Assembly (NCBI GenBank): GCA_021323595.1
Contig: JAJPKR010000019.1
Location: 1 to 54,686, forward strand
Source of the DNA: Terriglobia bacterium
GTDB taxonomy: Bacteria; Acidobacteriota; Terriglobia; Terriglobales; SCQP01
DNA: 54,686 nt
Direction of reading: 5' to 3'
In this document: positions 28,047-36,726 of the stretch, in pieces
Layout of the letters: each line of letters starts with the position of its first letter
Position numbering within the stretch: the first letter of the stretch is position 1
Notes under the pieces: generated by a model
Told to the model about the DNA's origin: nothing
Seen by the model: the letters and a program-made list of their open reading frames with translations, nothing else
Database searches by the model: none
Translations under genes and position numbers: made by a program

Positions 28047-28781
28047 GTGCGGACCACCGACGCCATTGTCGGAATTATCCCGGCGCGGCTGGAATCCGTG
28101 CGGCTGCCGCGCAAGGCGCTGCGCCCGATTGCCGGCGTCCCCATGATCGGCCGCGTCTATGCCGGCGCGCGCGCCTGCCGGCGGCTGCGCGAACTGCTGG
28201 TCGCCACCGATAGCGAGGAAATCGCGGCCTACTGCCGCGCGGCGGCGATTCCGGTGGCGATGACCTCGCCGGCGCACGCCTCCGGCACCGATCGCGTCGG
28301 CGAAGCCTTCGATCGCCTCGCCGGCGCCGACGCCGTCGTCAACATTCAAGGCGACGAGCCGATGGTGCGCGGCGAACAGCTCGATGCGCTCCTCGCCGCC
28401 CTCTTCGCCGATCCCGACGTCGAGGTGGCGACGCTGTGCACGCCGCTGGCGGCCGCCGAAGCCGAGCAGCCGAGCGCCACCAAGGTCGTGCTCGACCGCC
28501 GGGGGCGGGCGCTCTATTTCTCCCGCGCCGCCATTCCCTTCCCCCGCTCCGGCCCGCCGCGCTTCTTGAAGCACCTGGGTCTCTACGCCTATTCGCGGCG
28601 CGCGCTTGAGGCGTTTCGCTCCTGGCCCGTCGGCCGCCTGGAAGCGTCGGAGAAACTCGAGCAGCTCCGGTTCCTCGAGAACGGCTGGGCCATCGCCGTC
28701 GCCGAAACGCCCTTCGATTCGATCGGCGTGGATACCGCCGAAGACCTCGAGCGCGCCGAGCGCCACTTCTCCGGCCGTTGA
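28047..28781 (+). CDS. kdsB: 3-deoxy-manno-octulosonate cytidylyltransferase
   Basis: Activates KDO as CMP-KDO for lipopolysaccharide inner core. 244 residues with GIIPARLESVRLPRKAL, the dinucleotide loop LLVATDSEEI, TSPAHASGTDRVGEAF, VVNIQGDEPMV, YFSRAAIPFPR, HLGLYAYSRRALEAF and EKLEQLRFLENGW, all family motifs. GTG start; a TACAAT box ends only 6 bp upstream, so the message could be leaderless. Presence of kdsB supports a Gram-negative envelope with KDO-containing LPS. Confidence 0.95.
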   Translation: MRTTDAIVGIIPARLESVRLPRKALRPIAGVPMIGRVYAGARACRRLRELLVATDSEEIAAYCRAAAIPVAMTSPAHASGTDRVGEAFDRLAGADAVVNIQGDEPMVRGEQLDALLAALFADPDVEVATLCTPLAAAEAEQPSATKVVLDRRGRALYFSRAAIPFPRSGPPRFLKHLGLYAYSRRALEAFRSWPVGRLEASEKLEQLRFLENGWAIAVAETPFDSIGVDTAEDLERAERHFSGR

Positions 28782-28829
28782 CGCGTGCGCCGGCCGCGGG
28801 ACGCCAGCCCCGGCCGCCGGAGCTCGTCC

Positions 28830-31331
28830 TTATTCGTAGCGCAGCGCGGTCATGGGGTCGAGCCGCGCCGCTCGCCGCGCCGGCGCCAGGCTCGCCGCCA
28901 GCGCGATCGCGGCCAAGATCGCGCCCGCCAGCGCCAGCGTCAGCGGATCGCGCGGCTTCAGTTGGTACAGCAGCGATGCTGCCGCCGGTCCCGCCGCCAG
29001 CGTGATCGCCGCGCCGATCGCCAGCCCGATCGCCACCAGCCCGCTCACTTCCCCCAGAATCATGGCCAGGATGCGCCGCCGCTCGGCGCCGAGCGCCACG
29101 CGGATGCCGATCTCGTTCGTGCGCCGCGCCACCGTGTAGGCCAGCAGCCCGTAAAGCCCCAGGGCCGCGAGCAGCACCGCCAGCGCGCCGAAAAATCCGC
29201 AGAGCGTGGCCATGAGCTCGTCGGGCATCAGGTTGGCGCGAATCTGCTCCGGCATGCTCTTGTACTCCACGCCGATCTCGGGACTCACCGCCGCCAGCGC
29301 TTGCGTGACCGCGCGCATCAGGCCCGCCGGCGCCGCGCTCCCCGGCTGCGCGCCGCCCCAGCGCATCAAAAACGTGTCGGCGACGTCCGGATGCTGCCGC
29401 TGCGTCTCGGGAAAATAGGCGATCGGCTCCGCCGCGCGCCGCGGATCCTGATAGATGCTGTCGCGCACGACCCCCACCACCGTATAAAACGGCCGCGCCT
29501 GGCCGGGCGGCTCCCACAGCCGGAAGCGCCGCCCCACGGCGTTCATGCCGCCCAAGAACTTGCGCGCGAATGCGGCGCTGACGACCGCCACCTTGTCGGA
29601 GGTCGCCGTGTCGGCGTCGTTGAAATCCCGGCCGGCGATCAGCGGCATGCTCATCGTGCGGAAGTATCCGGGGCTGTCGTAGGTAATCCAGGTGACGCCC
29701 TTAACCGCCTCGCCCGTGTCGGCCAGTACCATGTCATTCCAATTCGAGCCGCTGATCGGCGAGCGATTGGCCACCGCCGCCGCGGCGACCCCCGGAATCG
29801 CGCGGATACGCTGCAGCAAGTCCTGCTCGAACCCGGCGCGTCGCGCTTCCGGCACGTGCAGGCGCGAGAACTCGACGTTGGCCACCAGCACCCCGGCGGG
29901 CCTGAACCCCAAGTCCTCGTGCAGCAAATTGGTCAGGCTGCGTGCGAACAGCAAAGCGCTGGCGAGCAGCACCAGCGACAGCGCCACCTCCCCGGCCACC
30001 AGCATGCGCTGCAGCCGGAAGCGCTCGCCGCCGGCCGTGGCGCCGCGTCCGCCGCTCTTGAGCACCGTGCCCGGCGCCGCGCCGCTCGCCCGGAACGCCG
30101 CCGCCGAACCGAAGAGCAGCGTGGTCACCACCGCCAATCCGGCGGCGAAGCCGAGCATGCGCCAATCCGTGCCCAAATTCAGCCAGATGCGCGTGTCGCC
30201 GGTGTTGATCATCGCCACGATCGCCTTCGTCAGTCCCGCCGCCAGCAGCCAGCCGCCCACCGTGCCCGCGATCGCCAGCAACCCGCTCTCGACCAGCAAC
30301 TGCCGCGCGATCTGCGCCCGTGACGCGCCCAGCGCCAGCCGCACCCCGATCTCCTGCTCGCGCGCGCTCGCCCGCGCCAGCATCAGGCTCGCCAGATTGG
30401 CGCAAGCGATCAGCAGCACCATGCCGGAAAGCCCTAACAGCAGCCAGAGCGAGTTGGAGGAGTCCTCCCGCAGTTGCGAAAAGCCATGCGCGGCGGGAAA
30501 CGCCGCCAGTTGATAGGCGAGGTAGTGCTTGACGCCCTCGGCGTCGTATTGCGGCGGGATCGTCGCCTGCAGCGCCCCCGGGCCCACCGCCGCGATTTGC
30601 GCGCTGGCGCGCGCCAGGCTCCAGCCCGGCTTCAGCCGCCCCACCAGCGCCAGCCACCAGCTCTGGCGATCTTGCAGACGGCTCTCCTCGCCATAGATGA
30701 GCGGCTCGGCGCAGATCGGCAGTGCGATATCGAAGCGATCGCCGACCGCGAGGCCAAAAAAGCCCGGCGGCGTCACCCCGATCACCGCGAACGGATGCCC
30801 TTCGACCAGCAGCGTTTTGCCCAGCGCGTCGGCGCCGCCGAAGCGCTGCTGCCAAAAGCCGTAACTGAGCACCACGCCGGGCGAGCCGCACCCGGGCTGA
30901 TCGTCGGCGGGGCCGACCAGACGTCCCACCCAGGGCTGCACCCCCAGCACCGGAAACAACTCGCCGCTCACCCACATCGCCTGCGCCATCTGCGTCGGTC
31001 CGCCCGGCGCCAGGTTCAGCCGGTCGGCCCCCCATGCCCCCAGCGCGGCGAACGCTTGCTGCCGCTCTCGGATCGCGCGATAGAGCGGATAGGTGAAGTC
31101 GGCATACGGGCCGTTGAAGCTCCCTTGGCCCCAATGACGATGCGCGATGTTTACGATCGCCAGCGTTTGCGGTTCCCGCACCGGCAAAATTCGCAGCCGG
31201 ATGGCGTCAATGAGCTGAAAGATTGCCGTATTGGCGCCGATGCCCAGCGCCAGCGTCAGCACCGCGACCGCCGCGAACGCCGGCGACTTCGCCAGCACTC
31301 GCAGCGCATACCGCGCATCCTGTTTCAGCAT
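28830..31331 (-). CDS. ADOP-type ABC transporter permease (MacB/FtsX family)
   Basis: 833 residues with the double-permease layout of acidobacterial duplicated orphan permeases. The N-terminus is MLKQDARYALRVLAKSPAF, then helix 1 (LTLALGIGANTAIFQLI). A MacB periplasmic core domain runs from about 60 to 240, an FtsX domain with three helices from about 285 to 400, then a second periplasmic domain and a second FtsX domain (about 710-820, NEIGIRVALGAERRRILAMI, ending DPMTALRYE). No ATPase partner is encoded nearby, which is usual for this group. The exported substrate is unknown. Inverted repeats upstream may be operators. Confidence 0.92.
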   Translation of the reverse strand: MLKQDARYALRVLAKSPAFAAVAVLTLALGIGANTAIFQLIDAIRLRILPVREPQTLAIVNIAHRHWGQGSFNGPYADFTYPLYRAIRERQQAFAALGAWGADRLNLAPGGPTQMAQAMWVSGELFPVLGVQPWVGRLVGPADDQPGCGSPGVVLSYGFWQQRFGGADALGKTLLVEGHPFAVIGVTPPGFFGLAVGDRFDIALPICAEPLIYGEESRLQDRQSWWLALVGRLKPGWSLARASAQIAAVGPGALQATIPPQYDAEGVKHYLAYQLAAFPAAHGFSQLREDSSNSLWLLLGLSGMVLLIACANLASLMLARASAREQEIGVRLALGASRAQIARQLLVESGLLAIAGTVGGWLLAAGLTKAIVAMINTGDTRIWLNLGTDWRMLGFAAGLAVVTTLLFGSAAAFRASGAAPGTVLKSGGRGATAGGERFRLQRMLVAGEVALSLVLLASALLFARSLTNLLHEDLGFRPAGVLVANVEFSRLHVPEARRAGFEQDLLQRIRAIPGVAAAAVANRSPISGSNWNDMVLADTGEAVKGVTWITYDSPGYFRTMSMPLIAGRDFNDADTATSDKVAVVSAAFARKFLGGMNAVGRRFRLWEPPGQARPFYTVVGVVRDSIYQDPRRAAEPIAYFPETQRQHPDVADTFLMRWGGAQPGSAAPAGLMRAVTQALAAVSPEIGVEYKSMPEQIRANLMPDELMATLCGFFGALAVLLAALGLYGLLAYTVARRTNEIGIRVALGAERRRILAMILGEVSGLVAIGLAIGAAITLAAGPAAASLLYQLKPRDPLTLALAGAILAAIALAASLAPARRAARLDPMTALRYE

Positions 31332-31360
31332 TCTCAGCCCTTGCCGCTTGGACGCTGGTA

Positions 31361-31375
31361 CTTACGTTCCGTAAG
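31361..31375. promoter_or_regulatory. Inverted repeat upstream of ADOP permease
   Basis: Palindromic arms CTTAC and GTAAG flank a 5-base centre, 30 bp upstream of the permease start. Size and position fit a dimeric repressor operator; no regulator gene is adjacent, so the role is inferred. Confidence 0.35.
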
Positions 31376-31400
31376 CCGCCTTTGTTCCCGGGATCGCATA

Positions 31401-31420
31401 CAGCCGAACGACTTCGGCTG
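31401..31420. promoter_or_regulatory. Perfect 8-bp-arm inverted repeat between DinB and ADOP genes
   Basis: CAGCCGAA and TTCGGCTG around CGAC form a perfect 20-bp inverted repeat in the 119-bp gap downstream of dinB-like and upstream of the permease. There is no T run on either side, so it is either a factor-dependent terminator hairpin or an operator. Confidence 0.35.
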
Positions 31421-31450
31421 CTTCGAAACCCGGCGTGCCGGGGGCGCCGG

Positions 31451-31948
31451 TTACGCGTTCCAATTCCCGAGCAGGCGGCGCAAGAGAACCAGCTGGCCGA
31501 GATGATAGGCGTTATGGTCGGCGAGCAGCAGCGCCTCGCGCAGGAGGGTCTGGCCGTTGCCATGGGGAAAGGGGGTCCAAAGATCGCCCTTGGTGACGAG
31601 CGCCACCATCGCCGCGAGATCCGCTTGGAATTGGCGCCGCGAACGCGTCCAGGCGGCGGCGCTCGGCGGCGCGGCGGTGGCCGGCCAATAGCCGTCGGGA
31701 AAGGACGGCGAGACATGCGCCGGATCGCGGCTGAACTCCAAAATGTCCCACTGCGCGATGCGCAGGTGCTCGAGCAGTTCCCAGGCGCTGTGCGGCAAAC
31801 CGCGCGGGCGCCGCCCGCGATCCCCCGGCGGAATGCCCCGCGCCACCTCCTCGAAGCGCGCATGCGCCTGCCCGCCGCGCAGCAGCCGCGTTAACTGTTC
31901 TCGAAGTGCGCCTTCCGCGATGCGAATCGCGTCCTGAGCCTTGGCCAT
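31451..31948 (-). CDS. DinB-family metal-binding protein
   Basis: 165-residue four-helix-bundle protein of the DinB/YfiT superfamily. The first metal-ligand His lies in WELLEHLRIAQWDILEF, and the other two in LLLADHNAYHLGQLVLLRR, the expected H...HxxxH pattern. Members are often thiol-dependent transferases or stress proteins; the specific role is unknown. ATG at 31948 fits the family N-terminus (MAKAQDAIRIAEGAL). It lies upstream of the ADOP gene on the same strand. Confidence 0.85.
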   Translation of the reverse strand: MAKAQDAIRIAEGALREQLTRLLRGGQAHARFEEVARGIPPGDRGRRPRGLPHSAWELLEHLRIAQWDILEFSRDPAHVSPSFPDGYWPATAAPPSAAAWTRSRRQFQADLAAMVALVTKGDLWTPFPHGNGQTLLREALLLADHNAYHLGQLVLLRRLLGNWNA

Positions 31949-32142
31949 GAGCCGCCTCCCGCGCCAGGTCCTTTCGCGATTCTCGCACCGATATCCGGTC
32001 CTGCGAGCTCGGGTCGCCGGCGATGGCGGCGTCTGGCGTCCCAAGCCGATGCCCGTGGCGCGCAACGACCAAGGCTCAAGGGGCATTGCTCATGGCGCCT
32101 CTCGTGGCGCTACGGGCCCAATTGCCCTCCGTCCGCAACTTC

Positions 32143-32334
32143 TTACTTGCTCTCGTCAAGCGCCGGCCGCCGCCGCCGATACGCGAACCAGCCGACGAGT
32201 GCCAGCCCGAGAATCGTCAAGTAGAACGCGCTCGGCTCGGGAGTGTTCACGATAGGGGTCGGAGCCGGCCGGCCCGCAATCGCGGTCCCGGCGAAAGCTA
32301 AAGGAGCGAGGCAACTGAACAGCACCTTCTTCAT
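32143..32334 (-). CDS. Very short PEP-CTERM sorting-domain protein
   Basis: 63 residues. An N-terminal signal peptide (MKKVLFSCLAPLAFAGTAIA) is followed by only about ten residues, then the PEP-CTERM anchor: TPEPSAFYLTILGLALVGW, a membrane helix, and a basic tail (YRRRRPALDESK). Such C-termini are processed by exosortase (EpsH/XrtA) in biofilm-forming Gram-negatives; no exosortase is in this window. Almost no mature domain remains after processing, which is odd. A purine-rich AGGAcc site precedes the ATG. It stands alone between the DinB gene and selC. Confidence 0.75.
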   Translation of the reverse strand: MKKVLFSCLAPLAFAGTAIAGRPAPTPIVNTPEPSAFYLTILGLALVGWFAYRRRRPALDESK

Positions 32335-32612
32335 AAGGGTCCTCCACGCCTTCTCCGAACCGCACGTTTCGCGCCACGCCCGCCGCCATGGCTTGACGCG
32401 ACTTAGCGCGGCCGCGCCCGAGCGATGCGCAACCGATCTTCATGCCGGCACGGACTTTTCCGTCCCGCTCCCCGCCCGGTCCCGGGTCGCGGATGCCCGG
32501 CCTGCCCGTCGCCGCAACGCGATCCCTCGCTCGCGGCCCCGCTCTGCGAAGCGCCCGCAACCGCCCTCAGCGCGCTCGTTCGCCCCGATCCCCGCCTGCT
32601 AAAATTCGACCT
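32335..32612. other. Intergenic stretch with a -10-like box ahead of selC
   Basis: No gene is supported here. The only recognisable element is TAAAAT at 32600-32605, ending 7 bp before the first base of the selenocysteine tRNA, a good position for its -10 box. No convincing -35 is seen. Confidence 0.4.
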
Positions 32613-32708
32613 GGAAGCGCATGCGGCCCGGTGGCTGTCCTGGTCTTCAAAACCAGTGGTCCCGTCCAAAGGCGGGACGGTCGGTTCGACCCCGACACGC
32701 TTCCGCCA
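32613..32708 (+). tRNA. selC: tRNA-Sec (anticodon TCA)
   Basis: The 96-nt sequence folds as a bacterial selenocysteine tRNA. The acceptor is GGAAGCG with CGCTTCC, followed by G73 and an encoded CCA. The D stem has 6 bp (GCGGCC/GGCTGT) with a 4-base loop, the anticodon stem CTGGT/ACCAG encloses CTTCAAA with TCA at 32647-32649, a long variable arm has a GTCCCG/CGGGAC stem, and the T arm is GTCGG TTCGACC CCGAC. The eighth acceptor pair expected for this tRNA would be C-A, so one mismatch is present. It implies that the organism decodes some UGA codons as selenocysteine. selA and selB are not in the window. Confidence 0.95.
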
Positions 32709-32722
32709 AATAGCGCCCGCCC

Positions 32723-32914
32723 ATGGCCGAAATCATCCAAGCGTCACAATCCGCGCGCTGCGGCCGCGAACGCAGCCCCGATGGCGTTTGGGTCTGCAAG
32801 CTGCATGGCCAGCCGCTGCGCGAAATCACCCTCCCCGCGAGCATTGATCCGCGCGGGCTTGGGCATCTTTCCGCTTGGGTCTGCCCCGTCAGCGGCGAAC
32901 CGATCCTTGACTGA
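32723..32914 (+). CDS. Small Cys-containing protein of unknown function
   Basis: 63 residues starting 15 bp after selC. The product has three separated Cys residues (SARCGRE, GVWVCKLHGQ, SAWVCPVSGEP) and alternating polar/hydrophobic strands, suggesting a compact beta-rich or metal-binding fold. No family is recognised. It could be a chance frame, but the codon usage is ordinary for this genome, and the position immediately after a tRNA gene and before a convergent gene leaves room for it. Confidence 0.45.
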   Translation: MAEIIQASQSARCGRERSPDGVWVCKLHGQPLREITLPASIDPRGLGHLSAWVCPVSGEPILD

Positions 32915-32953
32915 ATCCACCGGCGGTCAACCCGGCGCAGGCCGATCCCGCCG

Positions 32954-33430
32954 TCAGGCCTTCTGCTGGATGTCGCGACCGGCGGTGGGGAAGCCGGCGC
33001 GCACCCAATCCTGCGCAAAGCTGGTGCGCAGGTAGAGCAGTTCCACGTCGCGCATGCCGAGGCGCCGCACCTCGGCGGCGGCGGGATGAATGTTCGGGCA
33101 CTTCACCCACGGGCAGCAGCCGCAATAGAGCACGACGGCGCGATCGCGCGGCAACTTCTGGAGCGCTTGCCGCAGCATCGCCAAGCCTTCGGGGCGCGAG
33201 GCCGGACCGGCGTACTCGGCGCCGGGAATGTGCGCCGCGCGAAAGAGCACGTCAAAGCCGACCTGAAAAATCGCCGGCCTGTCGCCGCGCTTCAGCCGCG
33301 CCGCGAGCTGCGCCGGGCGCACCAGCGCGGCGCCGTCGCTGGCGGCCGCCCAGCCCGCGAGCGGCGCCGCGGCCGCCAGGCCGCCGGCCCGCGCGAGAAA
33401 CTGCCGTCGCGTAAGCGTCATGCCGTTCAT
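32954..33430 (-). CDS. Rhodanese-like protein with Tat-type signal
   Basis: 158 residues. The N-terminus carries a twin-arginine signal (LTRRQFLARAGGLAAAAPLAG), so export folded through Tat is predicted. The remainder is a rhodanese domain: GDRPAIFQVGFDVLFRAAHI with HIPGAEYAG, then the active loop VVLYCGCCPWVKCPNIHPA, where the first Cys is at the rhodanese catalytic position and three more follow. The clustered cysteines distinguish it from classical single-Cys rhodaneses and suggest redox or metal binding. ATG at 33430 is chosen with GGGAAG upstream; ATG at 33421 is an alternative. Divergent from the VPS10-like gene. Confidence 0.85.
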   Translation of the reverse strand: MNGMTLTRRQFLARAGGLAAAAPLAGWAAASDGAALVRPAQLAARLKRGDRPAIFQVGFDVLFRAAHIPGAEYAGPASRPEGLAMLRQALQKLPRDRAVVLYCGCCPWVKCPNIHPAAAEVRRLGMRDVELLYLRTSFAQDWVRAGFPTAGRDIQQKA

Positions 33431-33494
33431 CTTCCCATGCCGCTCCCCGCCGGCGCAAGAACGCGCTACACTGCAACGTTCCGGAGGCCCACCC

Positions 33495-36400
33495 GTGCGC
33501 CGCTTTCCCTCGCTGCTCGCCGCCGCCGCCCTGCTCTCGCTCGGCCTCGCCGCGCAAACGCTCTCTCCCAGCCTGTTCGCCGGCATGCGCTGGCGCTCGA
33601 TCGGCCCCTATCGCGGCGGGCGCACGCGCGCCGCCAGCGGTGTCGCCGGCCAGCCCAACGTCTTCTACATCGGCGCGGTGGATGGCGGCGTCTGGAAGTC
33701 CACCGACTACGGCCGCACCTGGCAGCCGATCTTCGATAGCGAGCCGACCGGCTCGATCGGCGCCCTCGCCGTCGCGCCCTCGGATCCCAATGTGATCTAC
33801 GTCGGCAGCGGCGAAGGCCTGCATCGCCCCGACCTCTCCGTGGGCGACGGCATGTACAAATCCACCGATGCCGGCCGCACCTGGACTCACCTCGGCCTGC
33901 GCAACGGCCAGCAGATCGCGAAAATCGCGGTCGATCCGCGCGACGCCAACCGCCTCTTTGCCGCCGTGCTCGGCCACCCCTACGGCCCCAATCCCGAGCG
34001 CGGCATCTATCGCTCCACCGACGGCGGCCAAACCTTCGAGCGCGTCCTTTACAAGAACGAATACACCGGCGGCTCCGATGTCGCCGTCGATCCGGCCGAC
34101 CCCTCCATCGTGTACGCCGCGCTCTGGCAGGCGCAGGAAGGGCCGTGGGAGAACGGCGAGTTCGGCGGCGCCGACGGCGGGCTCTTCAAGTCCACCGACG
34201 GCGGCGCGACCTGGCAGCCGCTCACCGACGGCCTGCCCGCCGGCGTCGACCAGGTCAACATCGCGATCGCGCCCAGCGAGCCGGCGCGTCTCTACGCCTC
34301 CGTGGCCTACGGCGAGCGCAAAGTCGGCTTGTTCCGCTCCGATGACGGCGGCGCTTCCTGGCGGCGGATCACCGACGATCCGCGGCCGAACGCCCGCATC
34401 GGCGGCGGCGATTTGCCGGTGCCGGTCGTGGACCCGCGCAATCCCGACGTCGTGTACGTTTGCACGCCGGTGCTCTGGAAATCGAGCGATGGCGGCAAGA
34501 CCTGGATGGGCCTGCGCGGCGCTCCCGGCGGCGACGACTATCAAAGCGTCTGGATCAACCCCAACGATCCCGCCATCATGCTGGTCGGCAGCGACCAAGG
34601 CGCGATCATCACCGAAAACGGCGGCCGGACTTGGAGTTCGTGGTACAACCAGCCCACCGCCCAGGTCTATCACGTCGCCACCGACAACGCCTTCCCCTAC
34701 CGCGTCTGCAGCGGCCAGCAGGATAGCGGCTCGGTCTGCATCTCCAGCCGCGGCAATTGGGGCGAGATCACCGAACGCGACTGGCTGCCCGTCGGCGCGG
34801 AGGAATACGCCGCCATCGCCCCCGATCCGCTCGATCCCAACATCGTCTTCGGCGGCAAGCTCAGCCGTTTCGATCGCCGCACCGGCCAGACCGCCGAGGT
34901 TTCGCCCCAGCCGCTGCGCTCGTCGGCGTTCCGCGCGCTGCGCACGGCGCCGCTGATCTTTTCGCCGCTCGATCCGCACCTGCTCTATTTCGCCGGCAAC
35001 ACCTTGTGGGTCACCGGCGATGCTGGCGACCATTGGCGGCAAATCAGTCCCGATTTGACCCGCAAGACTTGGCAAGACCCGCCCAACCTCGGCGAATACG
35101 CCGCCACCCCCGCCGCCCGCCCCACCGACCGCGGCGTGATCTACGCCGTGGCGCCCTCGCCGCTCCAGCGCGGCCTCATCTGGGCGGGCACCGACGACGG
35201 CCTGATTTGGCTCACCCGCGACGGCGGCCAGCATTGGAGCAACGTCACTCCGCCTCAGCTCACCGCCTGGGCGAAGGTCTCGATCCTCGATGCCGGCCAT
35301 TTCGACGCCAACACCGCCTACGCGGCGATCAACACCTTCCGCCTCGACGATTTGCGCCCGCACATCTACCGCACGCACGATGGCGGCAAGACCTGGACGG
35401 AGATCGTCAACGGCATTCCCGACGGCGCCGCCATCAATGTCGTGCGCGAGGACCCCAAGCATAAGGGCCTGCTCTTCGCCGGCAGCGAAAATCAGGTCTA
35501 TGTCTCCTTCGACGACGGCGATCACTGGCAATCGCTGCGCCTCAATATGCCGGCCACCTCGATCCGCGATTTGCAGATTAAAGGCGCCGATCTGATCGCC
35601 GGCACGCATGGGCGCGGCTTCTGGATTCTCGACGACATCACGCCCTTGCGCCAGGCCGCCGCCGCCGCGGCCGCGGGCCGCCCCTATCTCTATCGCCCTG
35701 CAACCGCCTATCGCGTCCGCTGGGACGTCAACACCGACACGCCCCTGCCGCCCGATGTCCCTGCCGGGCAAAATCCGCCCGACGGGGCGATTCTCGACTA
35801 CTATTTGCCCGCGCCGGCCTCCGGACCAGTGGCGCTGGCCGTTTATGCCCCCGACGGCAAGCTCGTGCGCCGCTACTCGAGCGAGCAAGCGGCGCCGGCG
35901 GTGAATCCCCGTCTCGACATCCCAACCTATTGGGTCGCGCCGCCCCGCCGGCTCAGCACCGCCGCCGGCGAGCACCGCTTCGTCTGGGACCTGCACGAGA
36001 CTCCGGCGCCGGGCTTCCCCGCCAATTACCCGATGCAAGCCGTCGTCCACGAGACGCAACCGGCGCCGACCTCGCCCTGGGTGCTGCCGGGTTCCTACAC
36101 GGTCAAGCTGACCGTGGATGGCCATACCTACTCGCAGCCGCTGGTCGTGCGCATGGATCCGCGCGTGCGCACGCCGCTCGCGGGCCTCGCGGCCCAATAC
36201 CGGCTTTCCGAGCAAATGTACCGCGCGGTCGTCGCCTCCGGCCAGGCGCTCGAGCAACTGAACGCCTTGCGCCGCCAGATTCGGGAACGGCAAAGCTCCG
36301 CCTCGGGCGCCGCCGCGGCGGCGCTGGCCGCCTTCGACCGCCAAGCGCAGGCACTCGCGGGCGGCGGCTCCAACTCGCGCTTCTTCATGTTTTTCGCCGC

Positions 36401-36644
36401 CGCCGCCGGCCCGCCCACCATCGCTGCCACGCGCATCCGCTGCTTCGCGTTGATGAATCTGCTGCAAGGGGCCGACGTTGCGCCGACCAGCCAAGCCGCC
36501 GCTGCGGTCCAGCGCGAGCAGGCAAGCTGGAATAAGCTCGCCGCGCGCTGGCGCACGTTGCGCACGCAGGACTTGGCGCAGCTCAATGCCAGCTTGAAGG
36601 CCGCCGGGCTCGATCCCATCGCTCTCGCGAACGCCGGCCAATGA
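33495..36644 (+). CDS. Secreted VPS10/sortilin-like BNR-repeat protein
   Basis: 1049 residues. A signal peptide ends near LGLAAQ, then FAGMRWRSIGPYRGGRTRA, the usual start of this bacterial group. Two linked beta-propellers carry at least nine BNR/Asp-box motifs, among them STDYGRTW, STDAGRTW, STDGGATW, SDDGGASW, SSDGGKTW, TENGGRTW, TRDGGQHW and THDGGKTW. A beta-sandwich follows the propellers (about residues 740-900), and the C-terminal 150 residues are helical. Many acidobacteria have several such proteins, often annotated as glycosyl hydrolases, but no catalytic site is evident and the function is unknown. GTG start with GGAGG 8 bp upstream and a TACACT box at 33477. Confidence 0.9.
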   Translation: MRRFPSLLAAAALLSLGLAAQTLSPSLFAGMRWRSIGPYRGGRTRAASGVAGQPNVFYIGAVDGGVWKSTDYGRTWQPIFDSEPTGSIGALAVAPSDPNVIYVGSGEGLHRPDLSVGDGMYKSTDAGRTWTHLGLRNGQQIAKIAVDPRDANRLFAAVLGHPYGPNPERGIYRSTDGGQTFERVLYKNEYTGGSDVAVDPADPSIVYAALWQAQEGPWENGEFGGADGGLFKSTDGGATWQPLTDGLPAGVDQVNIAIAPSEPARLYASVAYGERKVGLFRSDDGGASWRRITDDPRPNARIGGGDLPVPVVDPRNPDVVYVCTPVLWKSSDGGKTWMGLRGAPGGDDYQSVWINPNDPAIMLVGSDQGAIITENGGRTWSSWYNQPTAQVYHVATDNAFPYRVCSGQQDSGSVCISSRGNWGEITERDWLPVGAEEYAAIAPDPLDPNIVFGGKLSRFDRRTGQTAEVSPQPLRSSAFRALRTAPLIFSPLDPHLLYFAGNTLWVTGDAGDHWRQISPDLTRKTWQDPPNLGEYAATPAARPTDRGVIYAVAPSPLQRGLIWAGTDDGLIWLTRDGGQHWSNVTPPQLTAWAKVSILDAGHFDANTAYAAINTFRLDDLRPHIYRTHDGGKTWTEIVNGIPDGAAINVVREDPKHKGLLFAGSENQVYVSFDDGDHWQSLRLNMPATSIRDLQIKGADLIAGTHGRGFWILDDITPLRQAAAAAAAGRPYLYRPATAYRVRWDVNTDTPLPPDVPAGQNPPDGAILDYYLPAPASGPVALAVYAPDGKLVRRYSSEQAAPAVNPRLDIPTYWVAPPRRLSTAAGEHRFVWDLHETPAPGFPANYPMQAVVHETQPAPTSPWVLPGSYTVKLTVDGHTYSQPLVVRMDPRVRTPLAGLAAQYRLSEQMYRAVVASGQALEQLNALRRQIRERQSSASGAAAAALAAFDRQAQALAGGGSNSRFFMFFAAAAGPPTIAATRIRCFALMNLLQGADVAPTSQAAAAVQREQASWNKLAARWRTLRTQDLAQLNASLKAAGLDPIALANAGQ

Positions 36645-36726
36645 CATGCACACGCTTGCACAAGTTACGGGTTGGTGACGATTGCATTGAACGCGCGGTT
36701 GTGATCTGATTCAAATCCGCGACTGC

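Noticed and set aside
33252-36653. Long minus-strand open frame of more than 1100 codons
   Set aside because: It is antisense to the VPS10-like gene, whose BNR repeats, signal peptide and ribosome site are clear; high GC content keeps the opposite frame open.
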